DNA from: Roseovarius arcticus
Lineage (GTDB): Bacteria; Pseudomonadota; Alphaproteobacteria; Rhodobacterales; Rhodobacteraceae
Assembly: GCF_006125015.1 (NCBI RefSeq)
Contig: NZ_SZZN01000001.1
Span: 2,542,001-2,606,000 of the forward strand
Reading direction: 5' to 3'
DNA: 64,000 nt
This document shows, one piece after another, positions 44,239 through 54,147 of this stretch (position 1 is the stretch's first letter; each line of letters opens with the position of its first letter). The translations under genes and the position numbers were made by a program. The notes beneath the pieces are model-generated. The model was given only the letters and a program-made list of their open reading frames with translations, searched no databases and was not told the DNA's origin.

Positions 44239-44431
44239 TTCCACACGCGGTTATGACGTCGCCTGGATGTCGGCTTCCACCTTCGTACCCTGACTACGGT
44301 GCTGATGGTAGTCATCTTGAGCTACCGACCTCCACAAAAGGCGCAATCCAAGACACTTATTCAGTATTTTTGATCGGGAGCGCCGCGCGTTGGGCGCCCT
44401 CGATGAAACTCGTGGAAACAGGTAGTAAGCG
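44239..44431. other. Short spacer between IS3 element and HAF gene
   Basis: No gene recognised; it lies beyond the 3' end of the autotransporter gene. Confidence 0.4.
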
Positions 44432-46588
44432 TTAGATCGAAAACCGCAGGCCGACAGTAACACCGACCGTTGGCTGGCTTCCTTGGGTTGCCCCACTTAA
44501 CCCACCCGTAAGCGTAGAGGTCTTCGAAAGCGCGTAGTCAGCATCGAAGGTCATCCGTGCCCAAGTGGATTCTCGCTTGGTGCCTGCGAGGTCGAACGAA
44601 TACAGATCCGTGACATTGCCGCTCACTGCATGACGGCCATCTTCGAACTGATGGACCGCTTCAACGCCAAGCCGCAGATTTAGCGCGTCGGACGGCGCGG
44701 TTGTGAAGGCTGCACCAATCCGCAGGTCGCCAGTGTCCGCAGATGACTCGCCGTAGCTGGCGGGGAACGCACCACCGGTTTCGGTGTAAGCGCTCACTTC
44801 GGCCCTCGAGAGGGTGAGTGCGGCATATGGAGAGACATCCACGTCGCCCATCGTCGCTGCTTTGACCCAGTCAACCTTAGCCCTTATCGCCGCTGATTTG
44901 AGGTCGGGGCGTCCACTGGAGATATCCGTTCCGGCGCCGCTGGCGTAGGCTCGGTTTAGATCGGTGTCGAAGGACGCATAGTAGCCAAGCAAGCTCGCTT
45001 GGATGGTGCTGCCCCCGGCAATGTCGAACGCGCGGTCAACCTCTGCCAGAAAGTAGACACCTGTGAACTTGGCATTGCCACCTAAGTCCCAATCCTGTCG
45101 GCTTTTTGTTGTGCCTATGGCAACTCCGATCCGGTAGTTGCCAATATCCCTGCCAAACCCTGTTTCAATCAGAGCCGTGGTTGTGTCGGTATAGTCGTTC
45201 TCCGCCGCGTCCGCCGTGGACCAGCTAAACCAGCCGCTCGGCGTAACTTGGAATCCCATATCCATCAAACTTCTGTGGTGCCCGCCGTGAACCGCCATGT
45301 CGGTCGCTTCTAATGCAGTGGATACAGATGCGCGCCCGGCCTGGACGACGCTGCGATCAAACGCTGCGGTGTCACTCAGAAAGCCGTTGCCTTTTGCCAG
45401 CCAAGCAGTCTGATTTCCATTCGCACTACCGTATCCTATGATGACTGTTCCATCTGCGCTAACGCCGAGGGCTTCATAAAGTACATATCCCGTCGGAACA
45501 GTCCCCCCTTCATTCACGACCCAATCAGCAACGCGTTCCATTCCTGTGATTTCAGCCCAGCGGAACGCATGGCTTTGGGAATTGCCGCTGTTGGCAGAGC
45601 TGCCAACGACGACCGCGCCATCCGCCGAGACAGCCGATGCATAGCTATAGGTGCCGCCCAGGGTCCCGAGGTCAGCCATTGTGCCGTTAGCCCATCGGAA
45701 CGCGTGATACTCAGCATTACCGCTGATGTTCGAGTTGCCGACGACGACCGCGCCATCCGCCGAGACAGCGGACGCATTGCTGTAAGTGCCGCCCAGGGTC
45801 CCAAGGTCAGCCATCGTGCCGTTAGCCCATCGGAACGCGTGATACTCGGCATTACCATTGGTGTTCGAATTCCCGACAACGACGGCGCCATCAGCCGAGA
45901 CAAATCTCGCATCACTACTGGTGCCGCCCAGAGTCCCGAGGTCGGACATCAAACCGCCGACCCAGCGGAACGCATGGTACTCGGAATTCCCGCTGATGCT
46001 GGATTGCCCGACGATGACAGTGCCATCCGCCGAGACATCTCTCGCCCCACTAAAGGAGCCACCGAGCGTCCCGAGGTCAGCCATTGTGCCATTTGCCCAG
46101 CGGAACGCATGGCTTTGGGAATTGCCGCTGGTGTTCGAGTTGCCGACGACGACCGCGCCATCCGCCGAGACAGCGGACGCATCGCTGTAGAAGCCGCCTA
46201 GGGTCCCGAGGTCAGCCATTGTGCCATTTGCCCAGCGGAACGCGTGGCTTTGGGAATTGCCGCTGATGGCAGAACTGCCAACGACGACCGCGCCATCCGC
46301 CGAGACAGCGGACGCATAGCTATAAGTGCCGCCTAGGGTCCCGAGGTCAGCCATTGTGCCATTTGCCCAGCGGAACGCGTGGCTTTGGGAATTGCCGCTG
46401 ATGTTCGAGTTGCCGACGACGACCGCGCCATCCGCCGAGACAGCCGATGCATAGCTATAGGTGCCGCCCAGGGTCCCGAGGTCGCTGAACTCGCCTTCTG
46501 CATAAGCAGAATTGCTCCAGAACGCCATTGCAGGGAGGATGGCTGTCGTGGTCAGCAGTGACATTAACGGTACTCTAGAAATTGTCAT
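44432..46588 (-). CDS. HAF-repeat autotransporter
   Basis: 718 residues from the ATG at 46586-46588, the only start that gives a clean signal peptide (ending near NSAYAEG). Upstream in-frame codons are possible but unlikely. Then follow seven repeats of about 45 residues, each with DLGTLGG, VSADGAVVVG and HAFRW. They form the HAF/DUF3466 beta-propeller-like passenger (about 32-390). After a linker the last 280 residues form an autotransporter beta-barrel with Gly/aromatic alternation ending in VGLRFSI. Likely a surface-exposed or secreted protein for adhesion. Passenger repeats are very similar at DNA level, so repeat number may vary. Confidence 0.85.
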   Translation of the reverse strand: MTISRVPLMSLLTTTAILPAMAFWSNSAYAEGEFSDLGTLGGTYSYASAVSADGAVVVGNSNISGNSQSHAFRWANGTMADLGTLGGTYSYASAVSADGAVVVGSSAISGNSQSHAFRWANGTMADLGTLGGFYSDASAVSADGAVVVGNSNTSGNSQSHAFRWANGTMADLGTLGGSFSGARDVSADGTVIVGQSSISGNSEYHAFRWVGGLMSDLGTLGGTSSDARFVSADGAVVVGNSNTNGNAEYHAFRWANGTMADLGTLGGTYSNASAVSADGAVVVGNSNISGNAEYHAFRWANGTMADLGTLGGTYSYASAVSADGAVVVGSSANSGNSQSHAFRWAEITGMERVADWVVNEGGTVPTGYVLYEALGVSADGTVIIGYGSANGNQTAWLAKGNGFLSDTAAFDRSVVQAGRASVSTALEATDMAVHGGHHRSLMDMGFQVTPSGWFSWSTADAAENDYTDTTTALIETGFGRDIGNYRIGVAIGTTKSRQDWDLGGNAKFTGVYFLAEVDRAFDIAGGSTIQASLLGYYASFDTDLNRAYASGAGTDISSGRPDLKSAAIRAKVDWVKAATMGDVDVSPYAALTLSRAEVSAYTETGGAFPASYGESSADTGDLRIGAAFTTAPSDALNLRLGVEAVHQFEDGRHAVSGNVTDLYSFDLAGTKRESTWARMTFDADYALSKTSTLTGGLSGATQGSQPTVGVTVGLRFSI
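45542..46488 (-). repeat. Seven tandem 135-bp repeats in the HAF gene
   Basis: The repeats encode the HAF units. Adjacent copies are nearly identical in several long stretches (for example GGTGCCGCCCAGGGTCCC-like junctions on the minus strand), so recent duplication or gene conversion is likely. Confidence 0.85.
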
Positions 46589-47256
46589 ATTAATCCTGAT
46601 TTTCTGGTTAAGTGATTGAGCGCAGAACAAAGTATTTAACGCCCAAGAAACCAATTTTGTGGCGGATTCAGGGCAAAAAATGACAGCCAGAAAGAAACTA
46701 CATAATGAGGCAGGGAGGGCGCACAATTTGGTCTTTAAGTGCCTCAAGTTTCCACTGGAGGACTAGAACGGAACTGAACCCATACAGTCGAGGTGAACAC
46801 GCGGCATCCGTCACGCAATAGCATTAGCAACACGGTCGGCACTTGGTTCAATGTGCTAGATAAACGCGGGTTTATATTCTTGACCCAAGTCCCGTATCTG
46901 GGGCCGTCAGGCATCGGGTGCGCATCGGTCTGGGGTTTCGCGGAGGAAGCTCAGCCAGACGGTCGGCCCGCTCGACAGACATTTATAAAATTTCAAAACC
47001 CCCGCACAAAAACCGTGCATGCCCGTCACAAAAAAGAGGACGCCTGTTGATGAAAGCTAAGTTGAGAGCGTGAACCGTCCTGTTTTCTGTGACGCAATAC
47101 CGAATAATTAGCGCTGCGGCGTCACAATAACCCGGACATATATACATCTAGCCATAGGCAGGGCAATTGATGGACGCTGTTCGTTGTCTACCAGCCGATC
47201 AGTCAATGCACTCATCTAAAAAACTGAACCGCTTGACGCACTGACACATTGCGAGG
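46589..47256. other. Gene-free stretch between autotransporter and SRAP genes
   Basis: No protein gene with homology. The left part holds the promoter and leader of the HAF gene. An 85-codon plus-strand frame (GTG at 46793) has no ribosome-binding site or family match. Confidence 0.45.
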
Positions 47257-47916
47257 CTACCCCGGGTCGGCTCGTTTACCCCTTGCGACTATCTCAAGCC
47301 CATCCTTCGGAAGTGGCATTTGCAAGCTCAATGCCGCCTCTGTCGGCTCAGTCAGCCATGCATCCACTTGAGCCGTAGTGGTCAGGATGACGGGCATCGC
47401 CTTGGGGTGAATCGGCTTCACTATCTCATTCGCATCTGTGGTCAGAAATCCAAACAGGTTGTTAGTGGTTTCGCCTTCGGCAAGTTTGCGCACTGACGTC
47501 CATTCGGTCCAGATCCCCGCGAAAAATGCCAGCGGGCGCGTTTCATCCACGGCAAACCAAACTGGCTCTTTGTTCTTACCGGGGCGGGTATCGTATTCGC
47601 AAAAGCTCGTGACCGGCACAACGCATCGGTTTTCTGGACCCAGCCACCGCCGCCAATGGGGCGATTTGGTATTGCGGACATTGGTTACGCCCGTATCAGT
47701 CTTACGATTTTTCAACGCGAATGCGGGCGATGGCATACCCCACCGCATGATGGTTAATTCCCGACCGCCTTCAATGCTGCGCACCACGGGCGCAAACTGG
47801 TCAGGGAATATGCTGGGGGATGGCTCTAGGTTGCCGACCGCATCTGCCACGGTCATAGCCCGCGCCACATCGACTATCGCTTGGCGGTTAGAGGTCATGC
47901 TGTAGAGGTTACACAT
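47257..47916 (-). CDS. SOS response-associated peptidase (SRAP, YedK/HMCES family)
   Basis: 219 residues. Cys2 directly after Met (MCNLYSMTS) is the catalytic nucleophile that crosslinks to abasic sites in single-stranded DNA. RWGMPSP, NVRNTKSPHWRRWL, CVVPVTSFCEYD and the HPKAMPVIL block with the active-site His are family hallmarks. It shields abasic sites and has autoproteolytic activity. The gene stands alone, divergent from a zinc-ribbon gene. Confidence 0.92.
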   Translation of the reverse strand: MCNLYSMTSNRQAIVDVARAMTVADAVGNLEPSPSIFPDQFAPVVRSIEGGRELTIMRWGMPSPAFALKNRKTDTGVTNVRNTKSPHWRRWLGPENRCVVPVTSFCEYDTRPGKNKEPVWFAVDETRPLAFFAGIWTEWTSVRKLAEGETTNNLFGFLTTDANEIVKPIHPKAMPVILTTTAQVDAWLTEPTEAALSLQMPLPKDGLEIVARGKRADPG

Positions 47917-47983
47917 GAATAAACGCTAGAGCCGAAATCGTGCTTGGACAAGCACTCCAGTGTGTTCTATTTTTGTTCTCACA

Positions 47984-48304
47984 ATGCCAGCATCGATTCT
48001 TCCCATACGCGCCCACCCGGCGAAGCCTTTTCGCACCATCGCGGATGCCGCCCGATCGCATCAGTTGCTGACCCTGCGCTGCAACGTTTGTCGGCGGCGC
48101 ATGTCGTATCTCGCCAGTGACCTTGTGCAAGTGATCGATCCGCATTGGCCTGTCCACCTCCCGCCATTCGGCTGTGGCAGATGCGGCAAAGATTACGTCA
48201 ACGTCACATGCTGGTCGCCAAAGTCTGAGGACTTAGGAAAGGTAGCGGTCAGACGTCCCCATAAGCTCATCCAAACATGGCGCACGGTTATGCTGGGAGA
48301 CTGA
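47984..48304 (+). CDS. Small zinc-ribbon protein, hypothetical
   Basis: 106 residues from the ATG at 47984. Two Cys pairs, CNVCRRR at about 34-37 and CGRCG at about 64-67, make a four-Cys zinc ribbon around a WPVHLPPFG loop. Such proteins occur widely in alphaproteobacteria without known role. It is divergent from the SRAP gene by about 70 nt, which could mean shared regulation. Confidence 0.6.
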   Translation: MPASILPIRAHPAKPFRTIADAARSHQLLTLRCNVCRRRMSYLASDLVQVIDPHWPVHLPPFGCGRCGKDYVNVTCWSPKSEDLGKVAVRRPHKLIQTWRTVMLGD

Positions 48305-48450
48305 AGCAAGACCGGACGTTTAATGAAAAATCAGGTTCAGAGACCAAATCGGTGCCTACAGTCTACGATTAGGATCTGGTTGTTCCGCCACCATGCCACC
48401 CAAAGATGATCAACTTTCCTAATGATATCGTAAATAATAGGAGGCCACAC

Positions 48451-48870
48451 GTGGGTGGATACGGCTCAGGACGACTTAGTTTTCGGCAAAAGGCAGAGAG
48501 CTGCCGCTCACTGGATGTTACCGCTTTCACAGTAATTGTTGTCTACGTCCCGGCAGGCAGGGCAACTGGGTTTGGTCCCAAGATGGCGAGGAGGTTGGGT
48601 GGATAGGATACAAGGCAGAGGACGGGCGACTGGTCTTAAACTACCGTGTGCGCCAGTATGCGGCGACTGGGAGCCTATAATCGAAACCATCCGTATCACA
48701 CATACGCAGATTGCAACTATGGCAATGGACGTCCCTATTTTATGTGTCCGGGTGTGGTGAACGGTCGGCATTGCGGTCGGCGCGTCGGAAAGCTGTTTTC
48801 AGGCGGTCGCAATTTGCTATGCCGTCACTGCTACAACATCAGCTATTCCAGTCAGTCAGAGGCGCGCTAA
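48451..48870 (+). pseudogene. Frameshifted conserved zinc-ribbon-like gene
   Basis: Three frames in series give one known type of alphaproteobacterial protein: VGGYGSGRLSF and CRSLDV (GTG at 48451, GGAGG before it), then LRPGRQGNWVWSQDGEEVGW and LNYRVRQY, then GRPYFMCPGVVNGRHCGRRV and LCRHCYNISYSSQSEAR. At least two frameshifts separate them, and it stops early, before the usual helical C-terminal part. Confidence 0.7.
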
Positions 48871-49525
48871 CTGACCCAGATATTTTAACGCGCGGAGCGC
48901 GTCTTTGCTTGGCGTCCATGGCTGGGCGTTTCTGCGTGGCGGGATGACCGCAGCAGCTCCGCGGTCAGCGATAGCGTTATGGCATCTGCGCATGTCGTAT
49001 GCTCCATCCGCGGTCGACAACTATCTTGCTCATAAGAACCGGGTTCGACGCTGGCTATAGCCCTTCTAAGCATTGCAGGCGCTGTCCCTGTGGCCTTGTG
49101 TTCGCGGCACAGAGCGGCCGTCTACCAACTCTCCCGATGCTGCGCCGCAGCTTTCGCATCGCAGCCATTCAGCCGCCGTATGCTGCGCGATGCCGGATGC
49201 GACGTGTTGATCTGTCACCAGTCGGCATCTTCATCCGCACCGGCGGGCTCTTACATGTGCGCAGGCTATAACCCGAGACACACCTTGACTAGGACTATTG
49301 AATTCATGGGCGCACAACTGTGATGCGAATTTTGATCAACAGACGAAAGCAGGCTGCCATGCGCTCAGATCTACTCAAAGGGCACCTATATTCAGCTAGC
49401 TGCCAAGGGCGGTTTCTTCATCTGGTAATTTAACAGCTATCCTTTGCCTTACTTGAAGTTGGATAGGCTTTACATCGCAATTCAGTTGCATCTGAGCACA
49501 CATCTACATATTGCCTTCACGCATC
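48871..49525. other. Gene-free stretch before the Tad locus
   Basis: No homology or ribosome-binding site could be defended in this stretch; the right part lies downstream of tadC. Confidence 0.45.
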
Positions 49526-50509
49526 TCAGCCTACTTCAATATATCGGATAATGATTGGAGTCAGCGTGATTAAAAACAACGCGGGCAGCATGAGAACGGA
49601 CATCACCGCCGACATCTGCACTGGCAATTTGTTCGCCTTTTCCTGCGCAGCCAACTCACGCATCTGCCGCATCTCAGCGGCATAGGACTTGAGCGCGGCA
49701 GTCAGGCTCGTACCAAACTGCATAGACTGCACGATAACGAGTGCAAAAGACTTCGCTTCTTCGATGCCCATCCGCTCAGCCATGTCAAATAATGCAGTTT
49801 CCCGATCACGGCCCGCCTGCGTCTCCATCTGCAACAGCGACAACTCATATGCCAATTCCGGTGACACACGGTCCAGTTCGTGGGCGACGCGCGCCACCGC
49901 GGAATCGAACCCCATACCAGCTTGAACAGAGATTTGGATTAGGTCCATTGCGTTGGGAAACGCTATCGTGATCCTATGCCTACGATAATTGATGCGCTGT
50001 TTTAACCAATAGCCTGGAACATAAAAGCCAACGGCCGCGAAGATGGCGGCAATCTGCATCATGGACAGGCGAGATGTCTTGCCGATTAGATCATCCAGAC
50101 CTCCGGGTAGCAGCCCCGTTTGCGACAGACCCATCAGACAAAAGACCATGGCCGGCGTGAATAACGCCAGCGCAAGTCGGAGGATGAAGAACAATTCAAC
50201 CGAATCCGGGCGGTCAAATCCAACCTTCGCCAGCTGGAATCGGATCTGTGCGCGCTCTGATGGGTCTTCGGGGATTAGTGCCTTTTTCCAGCCACGCGGG
50301 GCGGGTGCCTCCTGTCCGCGAACCAGTGCGGGACCGTTGCCGTTCATCGCATCCGAGAGCACGCGCAGACGGTTGCCACTGCGGTCCCGCATTGCAAAGA
50401 TGCCAAACGCACCCGAAGCGAGCAGCAAAGCGGCAAAGCCAACAACTATGACAATCAGACCTTCTTGGCCAATCGTCATCACGGCATTGATTGCGTCATC
50501 GAAAAGCAT
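49526..50509 (-). CDS. tadC: Tad pilus inner-membrane protein TadC
   Basis: 327 residues, N-terminal helix, a cytoplasmic type II secretion F domain at about 180-300 (AFPNAMDLIQISVQAGMGFD then ERMGIEEAKSFALVIVQSMQ), and further helices at about 110-160 and 295-325. This is the second GspF/TadC-type platform protein. It ends the pilus operon; TadD is not found after it. Start lies 9 nt after the tadB stop. Confidence 0.93.
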   Translation of the reverse strand: MLFDDAINAVMTIGQEGLIVIVVGFAALLLASGAFGIFAMRDRSGNRLRVLSDAMNGNGPALVRGQEAPAPRGWKKALIPEDPSERAQIRFQLAKVGFDRPDSVELFFILRLALALFTPAMVFCLMGLSQTGLLPGGLDDLIGKTSRLSMMQIAAIFAAVGFYVPGYWLKQRINYRRHRITIAFPNAMDLIQISVQAGMGFDSAVARVAHELDRVSPELAYELSLLQMETQAGRDRETALFDMAERMGIEEAKSFALVIVQSMQFGTSLTAALKSYAAEMRQMRELAAQEKANKLPVQMSAVMSVLMLPALFLITLTPIIIRYIEVG

Positions 50510-50518
50510 GTGGGGTCC

Positions 50519-51478
50519 TCATATTCTGAAGGTAACAAGCTTGCGCAGGGCTAGCGCGTTTCCGACCACAAGCACTACGATGCCAATAGCAATGGGCATA
50601 AAAGCGGGAGCATCACTAACATTCGTGTAATAACCCGGGGAACTGATTGAGACGCTGAGAAAAATTAATATCGGCAGGGCTGAGAGCAGGTAGGCCGACA
50701 GCCGCCCTTCGGAAGAAATGGCGCGGATCCGGCGGCGCATTATGATGCGTTCGCGCACGACTTTTGACAGCGTGGCAAGCACATCGGCCAGATTGCCACC
50801 AGATCCATGCTGGATACTGATCGCAACCGACAGATATTCGACATCTTCCTGCCCGACCCGTTCCGCCAAGTCAGCAAAGGCGTCAGTTAGGTAATCGCCG
50901 TGACTGATCTGCTCTGACAGAATGCGGAATTCACGCCCGATTGGGTCGGACATTGTGCGGCCTACATTGGCTACTGTCGCACCAACTGGGTGACCCACCC
51001 TTAGGCCGCGCATCATTAGGTCCAGCGCGTCCGGGAGTTGATGGGTCAGCGCGATAATGCGCTTTTGGTAGCGCCTCTTTAAGTAGCCGATGGTGCCGAT
51101 TACGCCAATCAAAGCGCCTAATACTAAGCTTAGCACGACATTCAGCAGGAACATTAGCGGAATCGATACCACGGCACTAACAATTACCATACCGAGCAAA
51201 ATGGCAGTTTCTCGGCCTTCCATGTCGGCATGACGCACAAGCAGCCTCGGATTACCAATCACCGGCCAATGGCGGCCCAAGCTTGACTGGCGTTGTTTGA
51301 GAATGGCGGCGGCAGTCGCGTTCTGGCGAGCGCTGTCCTCGCGGCCTTTCAGGCGGCCTGCGGCGACCTGCTCCTGACGGGCCTCGGGGCTAAAAATCAA
51401 CCACAACGCCAGCGTCAACAACAGCGTACCGCCGAGCGCGGCTGAAATCAGCATTAGGTTGTCAGCGCCTGCTAACAT
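50519..51478 (-). CDS. tadB: Tad pilus inner-membrane protein TadB
   Basis: 319 residues with an N-terminal helix and the GspF-like domain (LPDALDLMMRGLRVGHPVGA, then LVADAFADLA-like YLTDAFADLAERVGQEDVEY and IQHGSGGNLADVLATLSKV). It forms the membrane platform with TadC. Its ATG overlaps the cpaF stop by one base. Confidence 0.93.
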   Translation of the reverse strand: MLAGADNLMLISAALGGTLLLTLALWLIFSPEARQEQVAAGRLKGREDSARQNATAAAILKQRQSSLGRHWPVIGNPRLLVRHADMEGRETAILLGMVIVSAVVSIPLMFLLNVVLSLVLGALIGVIGTIGYLKRRYQKRIIALTHQLPDALDLMMRGLRVGHPVGATVANVGRTMSDPIGREFRILSEQISHGDYLTDAFADLAERVGQEDVEYLSVAISIQHGSGGNLADVLATLSKVVRERIIMRRRIRAISSEGRLSAYLLSALPILIFLSVSISSPGYYTNVSDAPAFMPIAIGIVVLVVGNALALRKLVTFRI

Positions 51479-52899
51479 TAGTAAACCTCGCCGACTTGAC
51501 TAAAGGCATCGGCATCGAGCGTTACACCCGATGCCATGATCGCCTCGAAACAACGCGGACGGATGCCACTGGCCATCATCCGGCCCATTACGTTGCCTTC
51601 GGCGTCCAAGCCCATTTTCTTGAAGGTAAAAATGTCCTGCATCATAATCGTGTCTCCCTCCAAGCCAACGATCTCGGAGATGCTGATCACCCGGCGGCGG
51701 CCGTCCGCCATGCGGTTGAGCTGCAGCACGAGTTGCACTCCTGCCGAGATCTGCGAGCGGATTGCTTGGATTGGGAAGTCGCCACCGATCATCATTACCA
51801 TTTGCTCTAGTCGGCTGACAGCGTCGCGGGTGGTGTTCGCATGGATAGTGGTCATTGAACCATCATGCCCTGTGTTCATGGCTTGCAGCATGTCGAAAGC
51901 TTCGCTGCCGCGCACCTCGCCGACTACGATGCGGTCCGGACGCATTCGAAGAGCATTAATCACCAGATCGCGTTGTGAAATCCGCCCCTTCCCTTCGGCG
52001 TTGGCAGGCCGCGTTTCTAGGCGCACCACATGTTCATGTTGCAATTGCAGTTCAGCTGCGTCCTCGATCGTCACCATTCGATGGCGTGGGTCAATGAATG
52101 AGGACAGGGCGTTCAACAAGGTTGTCTTACCAGAACCAGTCCCACCTGAGATTAGCACGTTCATCCGCGCCTTGATCGCTGCTTCAAGAAAACTCGCTGC
52201 AGGTTTGCTCAGGGCACCATGCTCCAAGAGCTTGTCCATATCCAGCCGCGTGCGTGAAAATTTGCGGATTGACAGACTTGCCCCATCGATGGCGCAGGGG
52301 CGTATGATGGCATTCACCCTGCTGCCGTCCTCCAGTCGGGCATCTACCCAAGGCTGGCTTTCGTCGATGCGGCGACCGACGCTTGAGACTATCTTGTCAA
52401 TGATGCGCAGCAGATGTCGTTCATCGCGGAATCGCGCAGGTGCGCGCTCCAAAATGCCCTCTCGTTCCACGAAAACATGAGACGGCCCGTTTACCAGAAT
52501 GTCGGACACAGAGGGATCGGCCAGCAACGGCTCCAACGGACCAAGTCCGAGTACTTCATCCAAGAGTTCGTCGATCAATTTCTGAAAGGAAGTCGCGGGC
52601 ATCATCTTGCCACGGTCCTGTAAATGCTGCGCCGCCAATCCTGCAATCTCGCGCCTTAGGTCGCCTTTTGGAACCTTGTCGAGCAAAGAGAGGTTCAGCT
52701 GTTCCAGCAGAAGGTTGTGCAATTCGCTTTTCAGCGCGTTGTTGGGGTCGACCCTTGCACGGGTTACAAATTGGATCGGAAACTGGTTTCCGGCCATTTC
52801 CGGCTCCATCGGCGCGGATTTGGCGACACGTTGTTGCGGCTGCGGCGCGGGAGCGCATGTGGCGATGTTTCGAGAGGCGGCGTTGAAAGATTTGAACAT
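51478..52899 (-). CDS. cpaF: Tad pilus ATPase CpaF/TadA
   Basis: 473 residues. A helical N-terminal part (about 50-130) precedes the VirB11-like ATPase with Walker [18 protein letters not shown] at about 248-264, the ASP and Walker B boxes ([29 protein letters not shown]) and the His box ([14 protein letters not shown]). It powers assembly and, in some systems, retraction of Flp pili. Gap to cpaE is 5 nt. Confidence 0.94.
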   Translation of the reverse strand: MFKSFNAASRNIATCAPAPQPQQRVAKSAPMEPEMAGNQFPIQFVTRARVDPNNALKSELHNLLLEQLNLSLLDKVPKGDLRREIAGLAAQHLQDRGKMMPATSFQKLIDELLDEVLGLGPLEPLLADPSVSDILVNGPSHVFVEREGILERAPARFRDERHLLRIIDKIVSSVGRRIDESQPWVDARLEDGSRVNAIIRPCAIDGASLSIRKFSRTRLDMDKLLEHGALSKPAASFLEAAIKARMNVLISGGTGSGKTTLLNALSSFIDPRHRMVTIEDAAELQLQHEHVVRLETRPANAEGKGRISQRDLVINALRMRPDRIVVGEVRGSEAFDMLQAMNTGHDGSMTTIHANTTRDAVSRLEQMVMMIGGDFPIQAIRSQISAGVQLVLQLNRMADGRRRVISISEIVGLEGDTIMMQDIFTFKKMGLDAEGNVMGRMMASGIRPRCFEAIMASGVTLDADAFSQVGEVY

Positions 52900-52904
52900 T
52901 GGAA

Positions 52905-54137
52905 TCAGCCCTTCTTCGGCTGGGTGAACAGCGATTTTCCGAGCGCAGAGATTGCCTTGGACGCGCCCGACCGCTTGGCGCCCAAACGCAACGGCACGCC
53001 CATGTCCACTGCCCGCCGTGCTGCACGCGGGTCATTGGGAATCCAATGTTCCAGCGGTCGCCCTATAAGGCGCGCGGCCTCCTTATGCACCTGTGACGGC
53101 ATCTTTGGGCGTTTTTCAAAATTAATAATGGTTCGGATCGGGAGGGTCATATGCTCCTCGCTGATCAGGTCGATTAGGCGGCGCACCCGTATGACAGAGG
53201 GCACTGACATGTCACTGACGATCAGGGCACGTGTTGCATCCGCAAGCACCGGACTCGTCCAGTCCACTACCGCCTGTGACAGATCGAGGATGATATGATC
53301 GTAGCGCACTTTCAACTCCCGGATGAGGCTGGTGACCATGTCCGGCGTCATCGCGCTGAGCGGGGCAAAGATGTTTGGCGCGGTAAGAACGTCGACGCCG
53401 CTGCTGTGACGCACCATCGCACGGTCAAGAAAAGTTGCAATCTGCGGCATGTCAGCCTGGATCAAAGCCGTCATCTCAGCGCTATCAGGTAGATCAAGTG
53501 CGAGGCCAATGCTGCCGTTTTGCAGATCAAGATCGACGAGTGCGATCCGGCCTGATCCGGAGGTCACGGCGAGATCTATCGCAAGGTTAACCGCAACGGT
53601 AGTGGCTCCCGCGCCGCCACGGGCGCGAAGAACAACGGTTACATCGCCGCCCGCGTCGGGCGCTCCTTCCGCAACAGGTGCAGCAATTTCCTGCTGACTC
53701 GGTACTGGCTCCGTCACGGGCACAACGTCAGAGTCGGCGCAGGCTGCGTCCAGCACCAGAACCTCGACTATACCCGCTGAGGCATATTGTGTCTTCACCG
53801 CGTCGGTCATTGGGCCCGCACTAACGGCGATGAATTGCAGCGTGTTACCATGTGCCCCTCTAAGCTTACGCACCGCATTCAGATCGGCCTCCATGTCTTG
53901 ACTCACCTCGAAGACTAGGTAATTGATAAGGTCCCAGTTTTGCCGATCAGAGTTGACCACATGATGAAAGTCAGCGCGTAGCGTTTTGCCCTGCACGTTG
54001 GCATCCGAGGCCATTTCTTGGCTTAGCATATCCAGCAATGCTTGCGACCGCGCGATGATCATGACCTGCGTCAAACCAGAAACTACAGTGACAGCCTGTG
54101 CCAATTGATGGTCGCTATCTTTGTGTGCAAAGCTCAT
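52905..54137 (-). CDS. cpaE: Tad pilus localisation protein CpaE/TadZ
   Basis: 410 residues. Receiver-like N-terminal part without the usual phospho-site (about 15-130), then a MinD/ParA-like ATPase. The deviant Walker A is RARGGAGATTVAVNLA, where the catalytic Lys is replaced by Ala, as occurs in atypical TadZ. A further nucleotide motif is ALVDLDLQNGSIG. Role: places the pilus machinery at the cell pole. In the operon between cpaF and the TadE-like genes. Confidence 0.9.
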   Translation of the reverse strand: MSFAHKDSDHQLAQAVTVVSGLTQVMIIARSQALLDMLSQEMASDANVQGKTLRADFHHVVNSDRQNWDLINYLVFEVSQDMEADLNAVRKLRGAHGNTLQFIAVSAGPMTDAVKTQYASAGIVEVLVLDAACADSDVVPVTEPVPSQQEIAAPVAEGAPDAGGDVTVVLRARGGAGATTVAVNLAIDLAVTSGSGRIALVDLDLQNGSIGLALDLPDSAEMTALIQADMPQIATFLDRAMVRHSSGVDVLTAPNIFAPLSAMTPDMVTSLIRELKVRYDHIILDLSQAVVDWTSPVLADATRALIVSDMSVPSVIRVRRLIDLISEEHMTLPIRTIINFEKRPKMPSQVHKEAARLIGRPLEHWIPNDPRAARRAVDMGVPLRLGAKRSGASKAISALGKSLFTQPKKG

Positions 54138-54147
54138 GATATAGATC

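Noticed and set aside
45569..46201. 210-codon plus-strand repetitive frame
   Set aside because: Antisense image of the tandem HAF repeats.
46793..47050. 85-codon frame from a GTG upstream of the HAF gene
   Set aside because: No ribosome-binding site, unusual composition and no recognised motif.
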